From positions 45,566,143-45,630,142 of the forward strand of contig NC_088207.1 of assembly GCF_037126465.1 (NCBI RefSeq): a stretch of DNA of 64,000 nt, given 5' to 3'. The notes under the pieces were generated by a model. The model did not search any database, was not told where the DNA came from, and saw only the letters and a list, made by a program, of their open reading frames with translations. Positions 22,809-34,331 of this stretch are shown one piece after another. A program made the position numbers and the translations under genes. The first letter of the stretch is position 1. Each line of letters opens with the position of its first letter. The stretch is from Ornithodoros turicata (lineage: Eukaryota > Arthropoda > Arachnida > Ixodida > Argasidae).

Positions 22809-25800
22809 TGCGCCCTAAGTTGCGGAAGTAGACGGAGACAGTGTAGACTGTTGCGTGAATACAAGCAGCGGCGAGCGGCGCGAGTTTTCTGTCCAAATTA
22901 TTTTGGAGACGACTCAAAAAAATTTAATATCTTAGGAGGGGGGGGGGGAATTCCCTGTTCCTCACTAGCTGGGAGAAGAAAACAAATAGAAAGGAAACCT
23001 GGTGAAGCTCAGTAAACACAAACCCAAAATATAGCCCAAAATTTAGAGTGTTAGGATATGAGTATGAGTGTTCCGGACCACAAAGAATAAATTGAATTCG
23101 TCACCATACGAATTTTGCTACTCCCACAATAAGCCCCCCCCCCCAAAAAAAAAAAAAGAAATCACTCTCCCTCCCCCCGCATCCGGTATACGTCTCTGCT
23201 GCAGACAACGAAAATTGTTTCCCAAGTTAGTCACGCCGTGTGCCACTGGAACACCTCGCGTTGCGCATTTTACTATTTACACGTAGAAGAAACACATCCG
23301 TAAAATATGAGTATTTGACTTTTAACATATCAACAAACTACTTAGAAGCACCTCAAAAAAAAAAAAAAAAACGAAGAAAGAAAACTCGCGTAGCGTGTCA
23401 ACGTAATCAGTCGATGTCGGTCAGTCCACACTTCCGTCTTCAAACATAGCGGCATGGGTCTGAAAGATATCGAGCGAGTTTACTTTTTCCAGTGGCCCCT
23501 TTTCTTTTTTCTTATTTTTTTATACAGAGACATCACAGATTTGCCTAACTCTTGGAAGCGTTAACTTTATTCCCTCGCGCAAGCAAACATCGTGTTTATA
23601 TATAGTTAACCTGTCTGAAAGAAAGAAAGAGAAAGAAGTAAAAGAAGAAGTTGAAGCCCACATCCTTATTTGGACTGCGCAAGAAGGAACCTAGTAATTC
23701 CTCGTCTCAATATTTACTCGGCTCTTCGTGTAAACGCTATCTCACCGGGGCTCATATCATACTCGACCTGATTGCAGCACTCCTCGAGCATTGTGCACCG
23801 TAGTTTGGAGAGACGCAATCTCGGAGGTGTACACACTTGCGTTACAGGAAACGCAGCCACTCAAGAAACTTACCTCTCTTCGCGTACTTCATTTTTTTTT
23901 TTCTTTTTCATCTCTACTGGAACGAGTGAAATACTCCAGCCTTGTAGGGATAGGCGCTCTTGTGTTGCCTTAGATTCGAACTCGTACGTTTCTCTGTATG
24001 TTTGTTCTTTTCCTCTTTTTGTTTTTTGTTTTTTTGTACGCAAATAGCGACAGCCTGTTTCTAGCTTGGTTTTGAAAAAGAAAGTTTCATACTTTGGTTC
24101 TGGAAACATCGAACTTGTTTCGCTAAGACAATTTTGACCTTCTCTTTTATCCACTCAATGGCTCCTACATAGTGACTTTTCTATTTCTTTGTGTGATTAA
24201 CTAGTGGAAGTGCATGTTGTTCTCCATATGATGCTCTGCGTCTTTTAACAAACCATCTTCGTTGGTGGCGAAAAGAATAAATATAGCTAATGCATAATGT
24301 AAAACTCCGAGACTAGGGAACACGAAGGGACAGACACAACACGAAGTCTACAAATATAGCTAGAAAGCAATAAGTTTCGCAATGCCAGGAAGCTGCAGTT
24401 CAATAAGCCAAGGACAGTCTATGATAATAATCGGGAGTAGCAAATTGGGAGTCTGTAATTATATACGTACGGTTGTGTACTGAAATTAGATTATTTTTCC
24501 AAAAGCCCGGTTGTTGCTTGATGATATAGCAATCCATCCACAAGACGGATGGACTTCTTTATTTAAATCTCAGTACAGCCAGCCTGAGATTTTTGCGCAC
24601 GTTAGAGAACTTTCAGGCGAGCACAGACGGACCACAGTTGTATAGCGGTGTACGCCCACAAATTAGGTAAGCCGGTAGTCTTTGAGAAGTGTTGCGAGAA
24701 GTAATAGAAGCTGGTGAAATCGCGTGCGCTACGCTTTGTAGTTTGATTGAAAAGAAAAATAATTTTTGCAGTGCCGGGTGTGCCTCCACTTCATTTACCT
24801 CATGTTCCACACATTTTTCATGTAACAGAGAATGTGCTTTTATGTTTTGTTCATTGGCATTATGTTTCCATTGAATTCCTTTAATTTCACCGCTGTGCTG
24901 TGGAATTGCAACTCATAATCCAACGAAGCTACAAGTTCAGTATGGCAAGTGGAACATCGATCGAAAATCGGAACATCGATCGGGACAGGCAACTCCAGTA
25001 CAGTCGAACATGAAATACAAACATTAAGGCCCCCGAAACGAACCTACAGCGACACCTGCACTGTAACGCCCTGTGGCAGGCATAACGCAGATCAAACAGC
25101 TCCGCAAACTAACCGATCATTACGTTTTACCTGAAGATATATAAAACTGAACGAACAAGGAAATAAAGAAAGAGCAGGTTACTACTGTGGGAACACCTTA
25201 CAGGAGAACATACGCAAGTGTCGCGTTTCAGTGTCCGAGCCTCCTTCTGCTCATTTTCCTTTTAATACTATTAAACATATCCCCCCCCCCCCCCGCTCTC
25301 TCCCCAAAGAAAAACAGAATCTGTTTTGCGCACCCTGTAAAGGGTGCTTCACATCATGAGGAGTCTTGCCAAGGTGAAGCCACCTTGCTGATATCGTCCA
25401 ACGAGCAGAATTACGGGCCATCCCGCCAGCGTGCACGGCATAACATAAGCATAAACATAGCTGAGAACATTCCATCGTGAAGAGTGACATGTCGTATCCA
25501 ATTCAATTCATAGTCCAGCAGTGCTACATGGCTGCGCTAGAGCACAATACGCTACAGCGGATGAGATGTTGCCTTTTCACGCTGTTTTATTTGGATGACC
25601 GCGCTGATGAAGCTTTCCCTCTTACCAACACCACCATCATCATCATCATTGTGCTACGCGACGTGATGTACAACACTGAAGGGGCCGGGCTCGAATCACA
25701 GAGCAGCAGGAGCTGTTTCTCCTCACTTCAATGCTGTACGTCACGTCCCCGTCTGGGAAACATCGTCTCAACTGCTCTTCGCAGCGCGGTCATTTGCACG

Positions 25801-28071
25801 ACGAAGTACGTGCATTTCATTAACCAGTCAGTTAATGAGGATTGAACCGCCTCCTTGTGTGTACATAACACAGTCGTCTATATGCACTGATCACTTGCTG
25901 TGCAGTACACGCCGGAATCGACAATAGCCTGCTACCCAGCATGTTCACTGTACGCGTTCGTAACATTCCCATGATGGCATACTGATTCTTTCAACGCGCC
26001 AATTTCACTTGTCATATTGCAAAATTCATGGAAATCAATACAGTGAGAGCCCGAAGTGTATAATGTGCGGTGGTAATGTTGTGTTTTGCACATACCCCTA
26101 CCTCCCGGCTCGTCACTCCTAACGTAAGATTCAACAAAGTCAGGAACGATTACGACAGCGTTGCACGCGATATAAAAAAAAACTGCTACCCTGCCGTGTG
26201 TCTTGTTGGTGTGTCCCGTTTTTCGTTTTTCCCCTTTTTTCTTGTCGTTTTTCTCTCTCTGTGGCAACGCGCCGCCCGTCTCAGCAGGCAGACCGCCCTC
26301 TCTTTCTTATATTTCTCTTTCTTTCGGTAAACGATACCCCCTCACCCCTCTTCCAGGCGCGCATCCTTATTCGCAAATTCGAGATGACTGGTAACGCAGT
26401 CTTTGATGGCATCACTGCTATGACACTATCAATATATGTGGTAATATTCGGCATTGAAGGTTTATCCAGAGGTGCAACTCGATTATTTGCTGATCTAATC
26501 GCGATTGACGAACGGCGGGTAATGAAAACTCACCAGGCAGCAAGACATGAACACAGACTTCCGAATTCCGGTCAGGCATGGTACTGTTACCTCCACGCTA
26601 GCTACCTTCACGTTAACGTACTCGGCATAGTGCAACGGTAATATACCCGACGAAGATCGGACGGTGTGGGGTCAAGTGCCATTGCTGATGCCTTTTTACG
26701 AACAATCACGTTAGCGTATAGGCACAGCACAAGCTCAACATACCATGGCACCAATTCAATCATTAACGTTAATCCCGATGAGCGTCCCAGGCTTGACCGA
26801 ATTCATGGCCCGTTTTCATTACTACTTGCTGCACTAATCAGGTGAATAGTTGCGAAAGTTTCACGCGCTTTTGTTTAACATCTTTGAACCCTTCAGATGA
26901 CCTTCGCCCCTTAGAAAACGATCATGACATACCATTATGAAGGGAATGAATGTATAGTTGTATCCCAGTTACTTATTCCTATTCTCCACCCCGATAAAGA
27001 AATAAACATAATTAAAGTAAACGCTAGTATTAATTCAGCAGGTAAAATTCTTCTTCTGCTGCGAATCTCGTTTAGCTAAACCTCACTAAACCTTTCGGCT
27101 AAACCTCACATTTATTTGAAGTAAACATTGTCTAGCTTAAACGCTGAAGCGGTGATTAGGAGTTTAAAATAAACTAAAAAAAGAACAGTCGTTATTGAGG
27201 ATTGGGAAACGTCCTTTCTCTGAGTGGAAGAATAGTACAGGAGACAAAGACACACGGATTTGTTATGTTGTTTTTTATTGGTTCGCACTGTGAATAGAAG
27301 GGGGCCAGTCGTTATTCTCGGCTTACGTGCGAGGGATTTGAAACTGCCTTCTTCTCGGTGTTAGAGTAGAGCTTCAATCCCTTCTACGAGGTGATGGATA
27401 TGTTATGGAAATTCACTGCTCCTGCCGCCCGTAGTGTATGACGTCATACGCAAAGCTACGGCATCAGACTCGCAATGCTCCACGACGAACAATGAATAGC
27501 GATAATAAAAAATAATTTCCATTAAAGTCTCTCAACACTGTTCGTCTGTAATGAGTTTCGTGCTGGTGCTAAAAGAGGTCTTACGGTAATGGAATGGATG
27601 GAATAGTTAAGCGAGAAAAATAAAAAAAAAACACTCGCAGATTCGAAATTTTGAGCGCGTGCTGCTCGAGCAATCGCTTATTGCAGCATAATTCTGACGT
27701 AATCCCTCACTTGCAGCTTTTGTGCACCTAGCAATTAAACGAAACGTTTCGTAGGGAAAGAATAAGCTATAATTATATATTTTGAAGTTACGGCGAACAA
27801 CGAACTGTTTTCTGTGTTTTCTTTCACTGGCTGTTGTTTTCTTTGTACCGAGCGGCCGAAGAGATCCAACTTGTCGCGTAAGACGTATTTTCTACTTTGG
27901 TTGTTATCTTGCGGTTGTCATCAGTTGTCGGTTCTCATCATCGCAAAATCGACGGGAATTCTCTACTTGTAATACGACGTAAGCTGAGCTGATCTAATCC
28001 AAACCCAATTTGAAGCCATCAACAGGCAGGATAATAGCCCAAGATGTTGACGTAAGTTGTAACGTCCCTGC
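22809..28071. other. Mostly unassigned
   Basis: Homopolymer and simple tracts occur: poly-G at 22937-22947, C/A runs at 23133-23157, poly-A at 23356-23371, (GAAA)n at about 23617-23640 and poly-C at 25280-25294. ACACAACACGAAGTCT at about 24336-24351 is one arm of the hairpin family seen at 57957-58157. Sequence around 26596-26685 vaguely resembles a degraded tRNA-like SINE head. No coding domain was recognised. Confidence 0.35.
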
Positions 28072-28541
28072 CAGGGTCGTGGAATGGGGTCACCCCTTCC
28101 GTTCCAATTCCATTCCGAGGAATGGAGATTTGCGATAATTCTATTCTTTTCAATTCCTCGGAATGAAAAGGTATGGTCAGTTCCCATTCCTGAATGGCTT
28201 GGCAACCGAATTCCATTTCGCTAATTCCCTCGATAAGAGAAAAGGACTGGTAACCATACTGGCAAGTCCAGCAGTGCTAGAGGAGATTGACATTACCAAG
28301 CACGGAAAAAAGCAGAAAGGCAAGGTTATTTCACTCTTGAGCGTGTGCAGGTGCGGTGCAAAGGGTGCGAGGGCAGAAACCAGCACGTCGAAATCAATAC
28401 CGCCACCGGGGCACCCAGACCATTCCATTCCCATTCCTAGGACAGGTTTCGCCATTCCGTTCCAATTCCATTCCGGGCTCTGTTAAATCTGGAATGTTGC
28501 CGGAATCATTCCAACTCCGGAGCGACAATCCCGCAACCCTG
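28072..28541 (+). mobile_element. hAT-like non-autonomous element, GGAATG-rich
   Basis: The ends are CAGGGTCGTGG and CCGCAACCCTG (inverse CAGGGTTGCGG), about 11 bp. The flanking octamers GTCCCTGC (28064-28071) and GCCCCTGC (28542-28549) match at 7 of 8 positions, the size expected for hAT target duplications. Inside, GGAATGGAAT and ATTCCATTCC words are frequent near both ends. A second copy in the opposite orientation lies at 60074-60564. No transposase is encoded. Frames at 28163-28486 plus and 28177-28455 minus reflect the repeat words. Confidence 0.88.
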
Positions 28542-30106
28542 GCCCCTGCCAACAATAGAGAGTTTTAGTAAACCGTTGACAACGTGGCTCGCGTCGGACC
28601 ATATCTACCGGAACCAATCAGTGAATAAGATTCTGCTTCACACTCGACTGCGATTGGTTCCGATAGGCACGATAACGTTACCAACGGTTTGCTAATACTG
28701 CCAATTAATTCGGTGTACAACCTTCGACATTTCCTTGCTAGGAGGCTGACGTGCGCGAAATGCAGAATACGAATAGCCGATACATAACTATTATTTAACT
28801 ATTAACTCGTTTTAGCATAATTATTAAATTTTTTGTCTCTCATGTATGGGGGCTGAGGCCTAGTCAAGCTTTTCCCGGCCTTTTGCCTCCCCCCCCCCCC
28901 CGCGCCTGCAGTAGAAAATAAATTATGACATTTTTACATAACCGGTACGCAGCCGGTATGCCACTGTATTCTTCCAAACACTGTTTTTTTTTTAGAGCAA
29001 CAGCCGTTGGTCGTTATAATCTAGTAGGTCGTGATTCCGGCACCGTGCGAAAGCTCAACATAAGTCTCGGCGGAACTTCCGCTCCGCGAGCATTTTTCAT
29101 TTTGCTTCTCCTTGCAGTAGAATATTCCGTGACGATGTCACTAGTGCGAATACACGGATCGCGGAACCTTCTACTACGTATTTGCGTGCATTACTCGGGT
29201 TGATCTATGTCTCGCCAAGGAATGAACTTCACCTTTCTTAATCTCTCCGAAGAAATTGATCTAGTCGCTTTCGCACGTGAATACCGAGAAACGAAAAGTG
29301 AATTATTGCTGGGAATTGCGAGTGCTGTGGGCCCCGTCAGGAGAAAACAGGTTCGTGTCTTGGAAACACTTCCTGGAATCCCCATAAAGGTCCCTTTCAC
29401 ACGAGCAGCTGCCACTGTTCTCACCAGCTTTCGTCCAGAGTGCCTAAATCACGTTCTTTCTAATTCCGACATTGAACAGAAGTTATATCACCGGCGATGT
29501 TCACATGTTCTCGTGTCATTATTACGACTTCCGTGGCAAGGACTCGGAGTTGTTATTCTCGACTAAAGACGCTCTCTGCGGACGCCTGAATGAGACCTTT
29601 ACATGCGCTCCCATTTCGTTGTGATGATGGAATAATGATTGGAATAATGATTATACACGCGTGCCATAATTGCAGAGTCGATGTTAATTACTGATCTTAG
29701 TAATTGGGGAGGTTTATTACTCCCGTCGATATGTTTACGGTTGGCGAACACCACACCGTTGATTGGAGTAATTCCTTATGACTCACCGTCGTGGGCTCGG
29801 TATTGATGAGGGAACTAAGTGAGGATGAATATGCTCCTTACCTGTAAATGGAAAGGGTGCATATTAGTCAAACTAACTGACGTTGTCACTCGTCAATGAT
29901 CGAGGGTTACTTCCTATAGTTACATGCCTTTCTTATGAAAACTAGAAATATTTATAACACAGACAGATAAAGAGAATATGATGAGATGGGGCTTATGCCG
30001 GCTAGCAGGCGCGGCGCTGTGCAAATTGTAGAGAATGAAGAATTATAATGGAGGTATTTACGATATTTTCTGCTTGTCACCGATTTCTTCGAAACATATC
30101 GTGGTT
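28542..30106. other. Unassigned sequence
   Basis: A poly-C run lies at 28890-28901. A plus frame of 119 codons (29207-29566, start ATG) encodes no domain I recognise and has a minus-strand competitor over part of its length. TGGAATAATGATTGGAATAA at about 29627-29650 is a short direct duplication. Confidence 0.35.
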
Positions 30107-30243
30107 CCATACTGAAGAACCCCGTAGACGAGGGACACGGAAAAAGGGGACAAACATAACGAAGTCTCAACACAGTCTTGAGACTTCCGGGTGTCTTCGT
30201 CCCCTTTTTCCCGTGTCCCTCGTCTTGGGGTTCTTCAGTATGG
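30107..30243. mobile_element. Hairpin (fold-back) element
   Basis: CCATACTGAAGAACCCCGTA is inverted as TTGGGGTTCTTCAGTATGG ending at 30243. The arms are about 57 bp (GACGAGGGACACGG...AAAAAGGGGAC) around a short loop. AACATAACGAAGTCTCAA in the loop resembles the ACACAACACGAAGCGCTCAA core at 57957-58157. Confidence 0.85.
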
Positions 30244-30779
30244 ATCTGTATCACCAGCTCGCTTGCTTCCTAACTATCCTATCAGTATTGTAGTTGTCAT
30301 GTGTGACACAGATCGCACTGAGATGTTCTGTGTAAATATTGTTCTGATCATTGTTTCTTTTTGCGCACAAATGCTAGATTTGAGGCGTTCCCTTCAGTCA
30401 ACCGATAAAAAAAAATACTCTAGCATATTTTGCAAAGCGCAAGCATGTAACCAGCGCGATGTTTAGAAGTAGGTAGCGCTTTTATTTGATTGATGGTATA
30501 AGACAAGAGATGAAACACAGATCAGGTGAGATTGGTGCTTCGTCTCTTGTTTGCATACTCCGTTTGAGGAACATGCTGCCTACTTCGAATTTATACCATT
30601 TCTTTTATTTATTTTTTAATGCGCCAGCATTAGGAGTGTCAAAATGGAAAAGCTGTATGGTGTGTGTGAGAGAGAGAAAGAGAGATGGTGAAGCCTCACC
30701 AAGGCAGAGGTATAAGAGGACATGTAAATGGGATATAAGAGGGTAAATGTGAATGGAGGTAAAGGATTTGAAACTGAAG

Positions 30780-31085
30780 TAGTCGAAGGTAATTAACAGT
30801 AAGAGGTAAGAGCAATTGAAAGTAATTAGCGGTAAATAAAGGCAATTCAAGCAAGAAAGTTGAGTTTAAAGGTAATGAATGTAAGATATATGTAATTAAG
30901 AGAAAGATGAAATGAAATTAAAGATTCGCGAACGTAATTAAATGTTATTAAAGGTAATTAACGTCAATTAAAGGGGAATTGAGAGTAATTAAAGCGAGTA
31001 AACGTAATTAACCTCAGGTCTCCTAAGGTTACCGTCGGTAATTAAAGGGTAATTGAAAGTAACTGAGGCTAATTAAAGGATAATT
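30780..31085. repeat. GGTAATTAA-type degenerate repeat
   Basis: GGTAATTAAAGG, GGTAATTCAAG and GTAATTAACG words recur every 10-20 bases over about 300 bp. The unit length is irregular, so this is low-complexity sequence rather than a clean satellite. Confidence 0.7.
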
Positions 31086-31118
31086 ATATGGACTTACATA
31101 TAGTAATCGAAATTGTCG

Positions 31119-31278
31119 AACCGGAAGTCAAGTATAGACCGGAGTCGGACAACCGGAAGTCAAGTTAGACCGGAAGCGGATACCAAAATCAAATATAGAC
31201 GGGAAATGGACAACCGGAAGTTGGGTTTAGACCGGAAGTAGAAAACCGGAAGTTGGATTTAGACCGGAAGTGGATACC
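31119..31278. repeat. ~32-bp tandem repeat, about five units
   Basis: Units read AACCGGAAGTCAAG, then a TATAGACC or TTTAGACC word, then GGAAGTGGAC. The third unit has lost most CCGG words. CCGGAAGT resembles an ETS-type site, but the repetition is the simpler explanation. Its edge abuts the non-LTR remnant at 31310. Confidence 0.85.
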
Positions 31279-31309
31279 CGTGGAAAGTGGAAATAAAGTA
31301 TGCTCTTCA

Positions 31310-32395
31310 GGCTGCCCTTCGCGTTCTCGACGATTCTGGGCACTCAGTGCGTGCCCTCGCATTGTATTGGCTTGGCCACTTTCGCAGAGCTTTGATTCCT
31401 CGCGGACTGGGGTGGTGGTGGTGGTTGTGAAAGGGCTCGCCGTTGTCGGCCTCACAGAAGTGGGCAACGTCACGACTTACGCCCTGGAGGAATGTGTGTC
31501 CTGGGCCGACTTCTACGGGAGCTGTGCCGACATATGTCTGAATGCGCCTGAGGAAAACCCAGGAAAAACCCCAGACAGCACATCCGGCACCGGGAATCGA
31601 ACCCGGGTACCTCCAAGTCTCGACCTGACATGGCCAGCACGCTAACCACTTAGCCACGGGAGCTGGTTCGCGGACTGGGGAATAGGTACCCTGAAGCCAG
31701 TTCTCCGTCCCTGTTTTACTGACGTATCGCAGTGAAATTTGGTGACATATACAGGCTCAGGCTCCTCAGGTGGATCCTCGGTCGGTTCCGGTATCACGTA
31801 TTTGTGAATTGCTATGCCCATTGGATGATCCCCGGCCTGACAGCTTGGGAAACCTGGGCCTATTGTGGGCCGATATCCGGCCAAATAATTTCCCGCGCGA
31901 AGTCTGATTTTTTTTTTTTTTTTTTGTGGAAGGCGGCCCGGGTGTTCAACCTACGCGAGATCGCTTAAATCGGTGGGGTGTTAGCAGTACCTCCCTTTGT
32001 CCAAATTGTGACAACATTGAATCAATGACCCACGTGCTTGACGAATGCGTTTAAGCAAGAACGCTTTGGACTCGCGTTTGTGGCGTTTTCCCATTCCGCT
32101 ATCGTTCAGGGTATACCGTGTGAGAGACATGCAGGTTTGTTCTTCTGCTTGTTGCTGTGGCAAGGTACGTCTTGTGGAAGAACAGATGCAGAGCCCTATA
32201 GCTCGAGGCAGGCGTCTTGGCATTCAGTACCCTCTCCTCATGTCGCTCTACAAGCAGGTAGTTGTTTTCTTGGAGACCCAGCTTGTTACGCTTGGACAGT
32301 TCGCTAGGAGAGTTCGATGGTGGTCGACGCGCTATACATTACTCTTCACTGCATATACATTGCGTGTCTCCAAGCGTTGCCACTGGTTTCCCTGA
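31310..32395 (+). mobile_element. Non-LTR retrotransposon ORF2 C-terminal remnant, split by a SINE
   Basis: Before the SINE the frame reads VLDDSGHSVRALALYWLGHF and RRALIPRG. After it the same frame resumes with LGNRYPEASSPSLFY, one stop, and KFGDIYRLRLLRWILGRF. Past a T-run comes RWGVSSTSLCPNCDNIESM then THVLDEC, a C-X2-C-X7-H-X4-C motif typical of ORF2 C-termini, and FVLLLVAVARYVLWKNRCRA. A final frame (32045-32395) ends in TLRVSKRCHWFP. Stops and frameshifts make it a dead copy. The clade is unresolved from this fragment. Confidence 0.72.
31413..31667 (-). mobile_element. Full-length tRNA-derived SINE with perfect 13-bp target duplication
   Basis: On the minus strand it starts CAGCTCCCGTGGCTAAGTGG, with an A box at 31647-31656 and a B box, GGTTCGATTCC, at 31593-31603. 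The body follows (TTTTTCCTGGGTTTTCCTC, CAGCTCCCGTAGAAGTCGG), then the tail CAACCACCACCACCACC. TCGCGGACTGGGG flanks both sides (31400-31412 and 31668-31680). The fresh duplication and intact boxes suggest a fairly recent LINE-mediated insertion. It is the best reference copy for the other SINE fragments here. Confidence 0.96.
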
Positions 32396-33141
32396 GTTGC
32401 ATCCTTTGTGTGTGTGTGTGTGCGTTTCCCTCTCGGTTCTTTTTACACGACTAATATTGCGCACTGTTTAGCTTGTTTGAAGCGTGTGTCGCGTAAGCAT
32501 TTCGTACATTCTATTCGTGTTACATTGCAGTGAAATTGTATTGCAATTGTATTGAAATTGTACTACGCAAGTGTACTTTGGCAGATTAAATATCATGAAC
32601 AGAAGCTGAAGCTGTTTTGCTTCCGTGCTGTCCGTTTCGGGTGAGATTCACTGTTAAACTAATGACATTTTGCAACTCACGACCAATGACCATTTAAACA
32701 TTCCAATGACCATTTACACCAATAGGCCATTGAATACCTCAACTACCAGTGAAAGTACGCAGCAGCCACATGGCACGATCCAATGTTGTTTCAGAGTTTG
32801 ACACATCACACGCCGAGTGGCGACGCGCCGTAGGTAACATCCGTCCGTTCGTCATTTGACAAACCTCTTTATAAACAAAAATTGTCTGGAGAGACGGAAA
32901 ACGCAATGCAAGAACTATAAACAATGTTTAAATTGCTCATTATGTGCAACCACAAATTTAAATGCAGCTTTATGTTCAACCGTGCGTGGCGTCGAAAGTA
33001 GAAAAGCAAATTTTTGCGAATGTACAGTCACACGTAATAAATGTTATCCTGAAGTTCCGCGACTTTTCGTTAAATTTGTCGCTTTGTTCAGCGCTATGCT
33101 GATCACTGAGCTGATTACTGACAGCCTCCTGGGTCGTTTTT
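32396..33141. other. 3' flank of the non-LTR remnant, then unassigned
   Basis: A (GT)n run lies at 32409-32422, and short direct repeats occur (AATTGTATTG at 32535-32555; CAATGACCATTTA twice at 32685-32715). No gene is recognised. Confidence 0.4.
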
Positions 33142-33920
33142 ACAGATTCCAGATCTGCGCTGCAGTGTTTGGCAACCATAGGACTTCCCGGCTTCCTCAG
33201 TCCTATGGTCACTGAAATTCTGCAGGTATATAAGAAAGCAAGCGCACAGGGCGACTCTATATCGTCTTCCAGTGGATCCCGGGTCATGTGGGCATCAGCG
33301 GAAACGAGGACGCAGATCGAACAGCCGCAGAGGCGCACCAATGCACCAGGCGTGTCCTCATCATGTTGTCTCGGGGGAATCGCCGTTACCTCGTCTCAAA
33401 CCTCATTGGCCCCATGATGCAGTCTTAATGGCAACGTGATGTCACCTGTCCTTTACTCCGTTGACCCCACATTGTCGTCTCCCCCGCCGAATTCCGCGTT
33501 CTTTTACCACAGTCTTCCACCGCATGAGACTTAATGTGGCTTGTACACCGGCTTTCAAACACCTCATCGGTGTCGGCGCGTCCAGCCTCTGTTCTACGTG
33601 TGGTGTGCGCGGTGACCTCCATCACGTCCTCCTGGTCTGCAGACAGTACGATCGCGAGCGCGCCTTCATGGAAATTGCTCTCCAACGCGTCGACCAACGC
33701 CAGTTCGACTTAGCCAAAATTCTCGGGCCATGGTCGGACCATTCACATCTGATGCAAGGCCAAGCTGTTGCTGGGTTCCTCTCCAGCACTAGACTAATGG
33801 ACGAACTCTAATAGGACACCCTTCCGTCATCATCACTTTCTCATCCCTTCCACAAGCGCAATGGGGCAGTGTACCGCCATAACGGTGGAGAATGACCCAC
33901 CACATCATCATCCCATTTAT
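33142..33920 (+). mobile_element. Non-LTR retrotransposon 3' end: RNase H, zinc motif and 3' UTR
   Basis: The frame from 33142 reads TDSRSALQCLATIGLPGF, the DSRSAL part of RNase H. A frame change at about 33258 gives YIVFQWIPGHVGISGNEDAD, keeping the PGHxGxxGNExAD signature, to a stop at 33428. A third frame (33461-33811) holds RMRLNVACTPAF and CSTCGVRGDLHHVLLVC, a C-X2-C-X7-H-X4-C motif, then LAKILGPWSD and the terminal stop. A ~100-bp 3' UTR ending in CATCATCATCCC follows. Two frameshifts mean it is inactive. I/Jockey-like by domain order. Confidence 0.82.
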
Positions 33921-33951
33921 GCGTGTGTGTGAGAGAGAGAGAGAGAGCTAA

Positions 33952-34331
33952 TACGATGCTGTGCTCAACGTGCCATACCCCAGCCATACCATTCCTCATG
34001 TCATCGAGGACAGCGCGCGATACACATGAGAACGACGGGTGCTTCGACGCCAACTTGAACTCCTCGACCACAGACCATTCAGCTTGTCCAAAGCCCTTGG
34101 CTCACGGAACAGCCCTGCCCAACAGTGCCGGGCTCTTCGCTCCCTCTTTACTTTCGTTCAAGCTATTGACCTCCTCGAGGAGCTCTAAACACAACTTCGC
34201 CCTCTGATCTTCGAACTGACCATTAATTCATCCTTTTATATTAACCTCTTTCAAGTGGGGCGCGGGAAAACATACCATGTCATCGTCACTTTTCCCTTAA
34301 TTCCTTTATTATTGTTGTTGTTGTTGTTGTT
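33952..34331 (+). mobile_element. Second non-LTR retrotransposon 3' end with (TTG)n tail
   Basis: The frame 33952-34188 has one stop and reads HVIEDSARYT, ERRVLRRQLELLDHRPFS, LSKALGSRNSPAQQ and FTFVQAIDLLEEL then stop. That is the ORF2 C-terminus of a family different from the copy just upstream. CSTC appears one frame away (33962-33973), so a frameshift splits the zinc motif, and its last Cys is Ser. The 3' UTR (GTGGGGCGCGGGAAAACATA, CATCGTCACTT) ends in (TTG)n at 34312-34331, which I take as the retrotransposition tail. Confidence 0.72.

Noticed and set aside
26358..26641. Membrane-like frame (TAMTLSIYVVIFGIEG) as an exon
   Set aside because: Only one short hydrophobic stretch is present, with no family match or convincing splice context.
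31400..31680. Functional tRNA gene at the A/B-box sequences
   Set aside because: The tRNA-like head continues into the SINE body and tail and is flanked by a target duplication; the cloverleaf is not closed as in a true tRNA.
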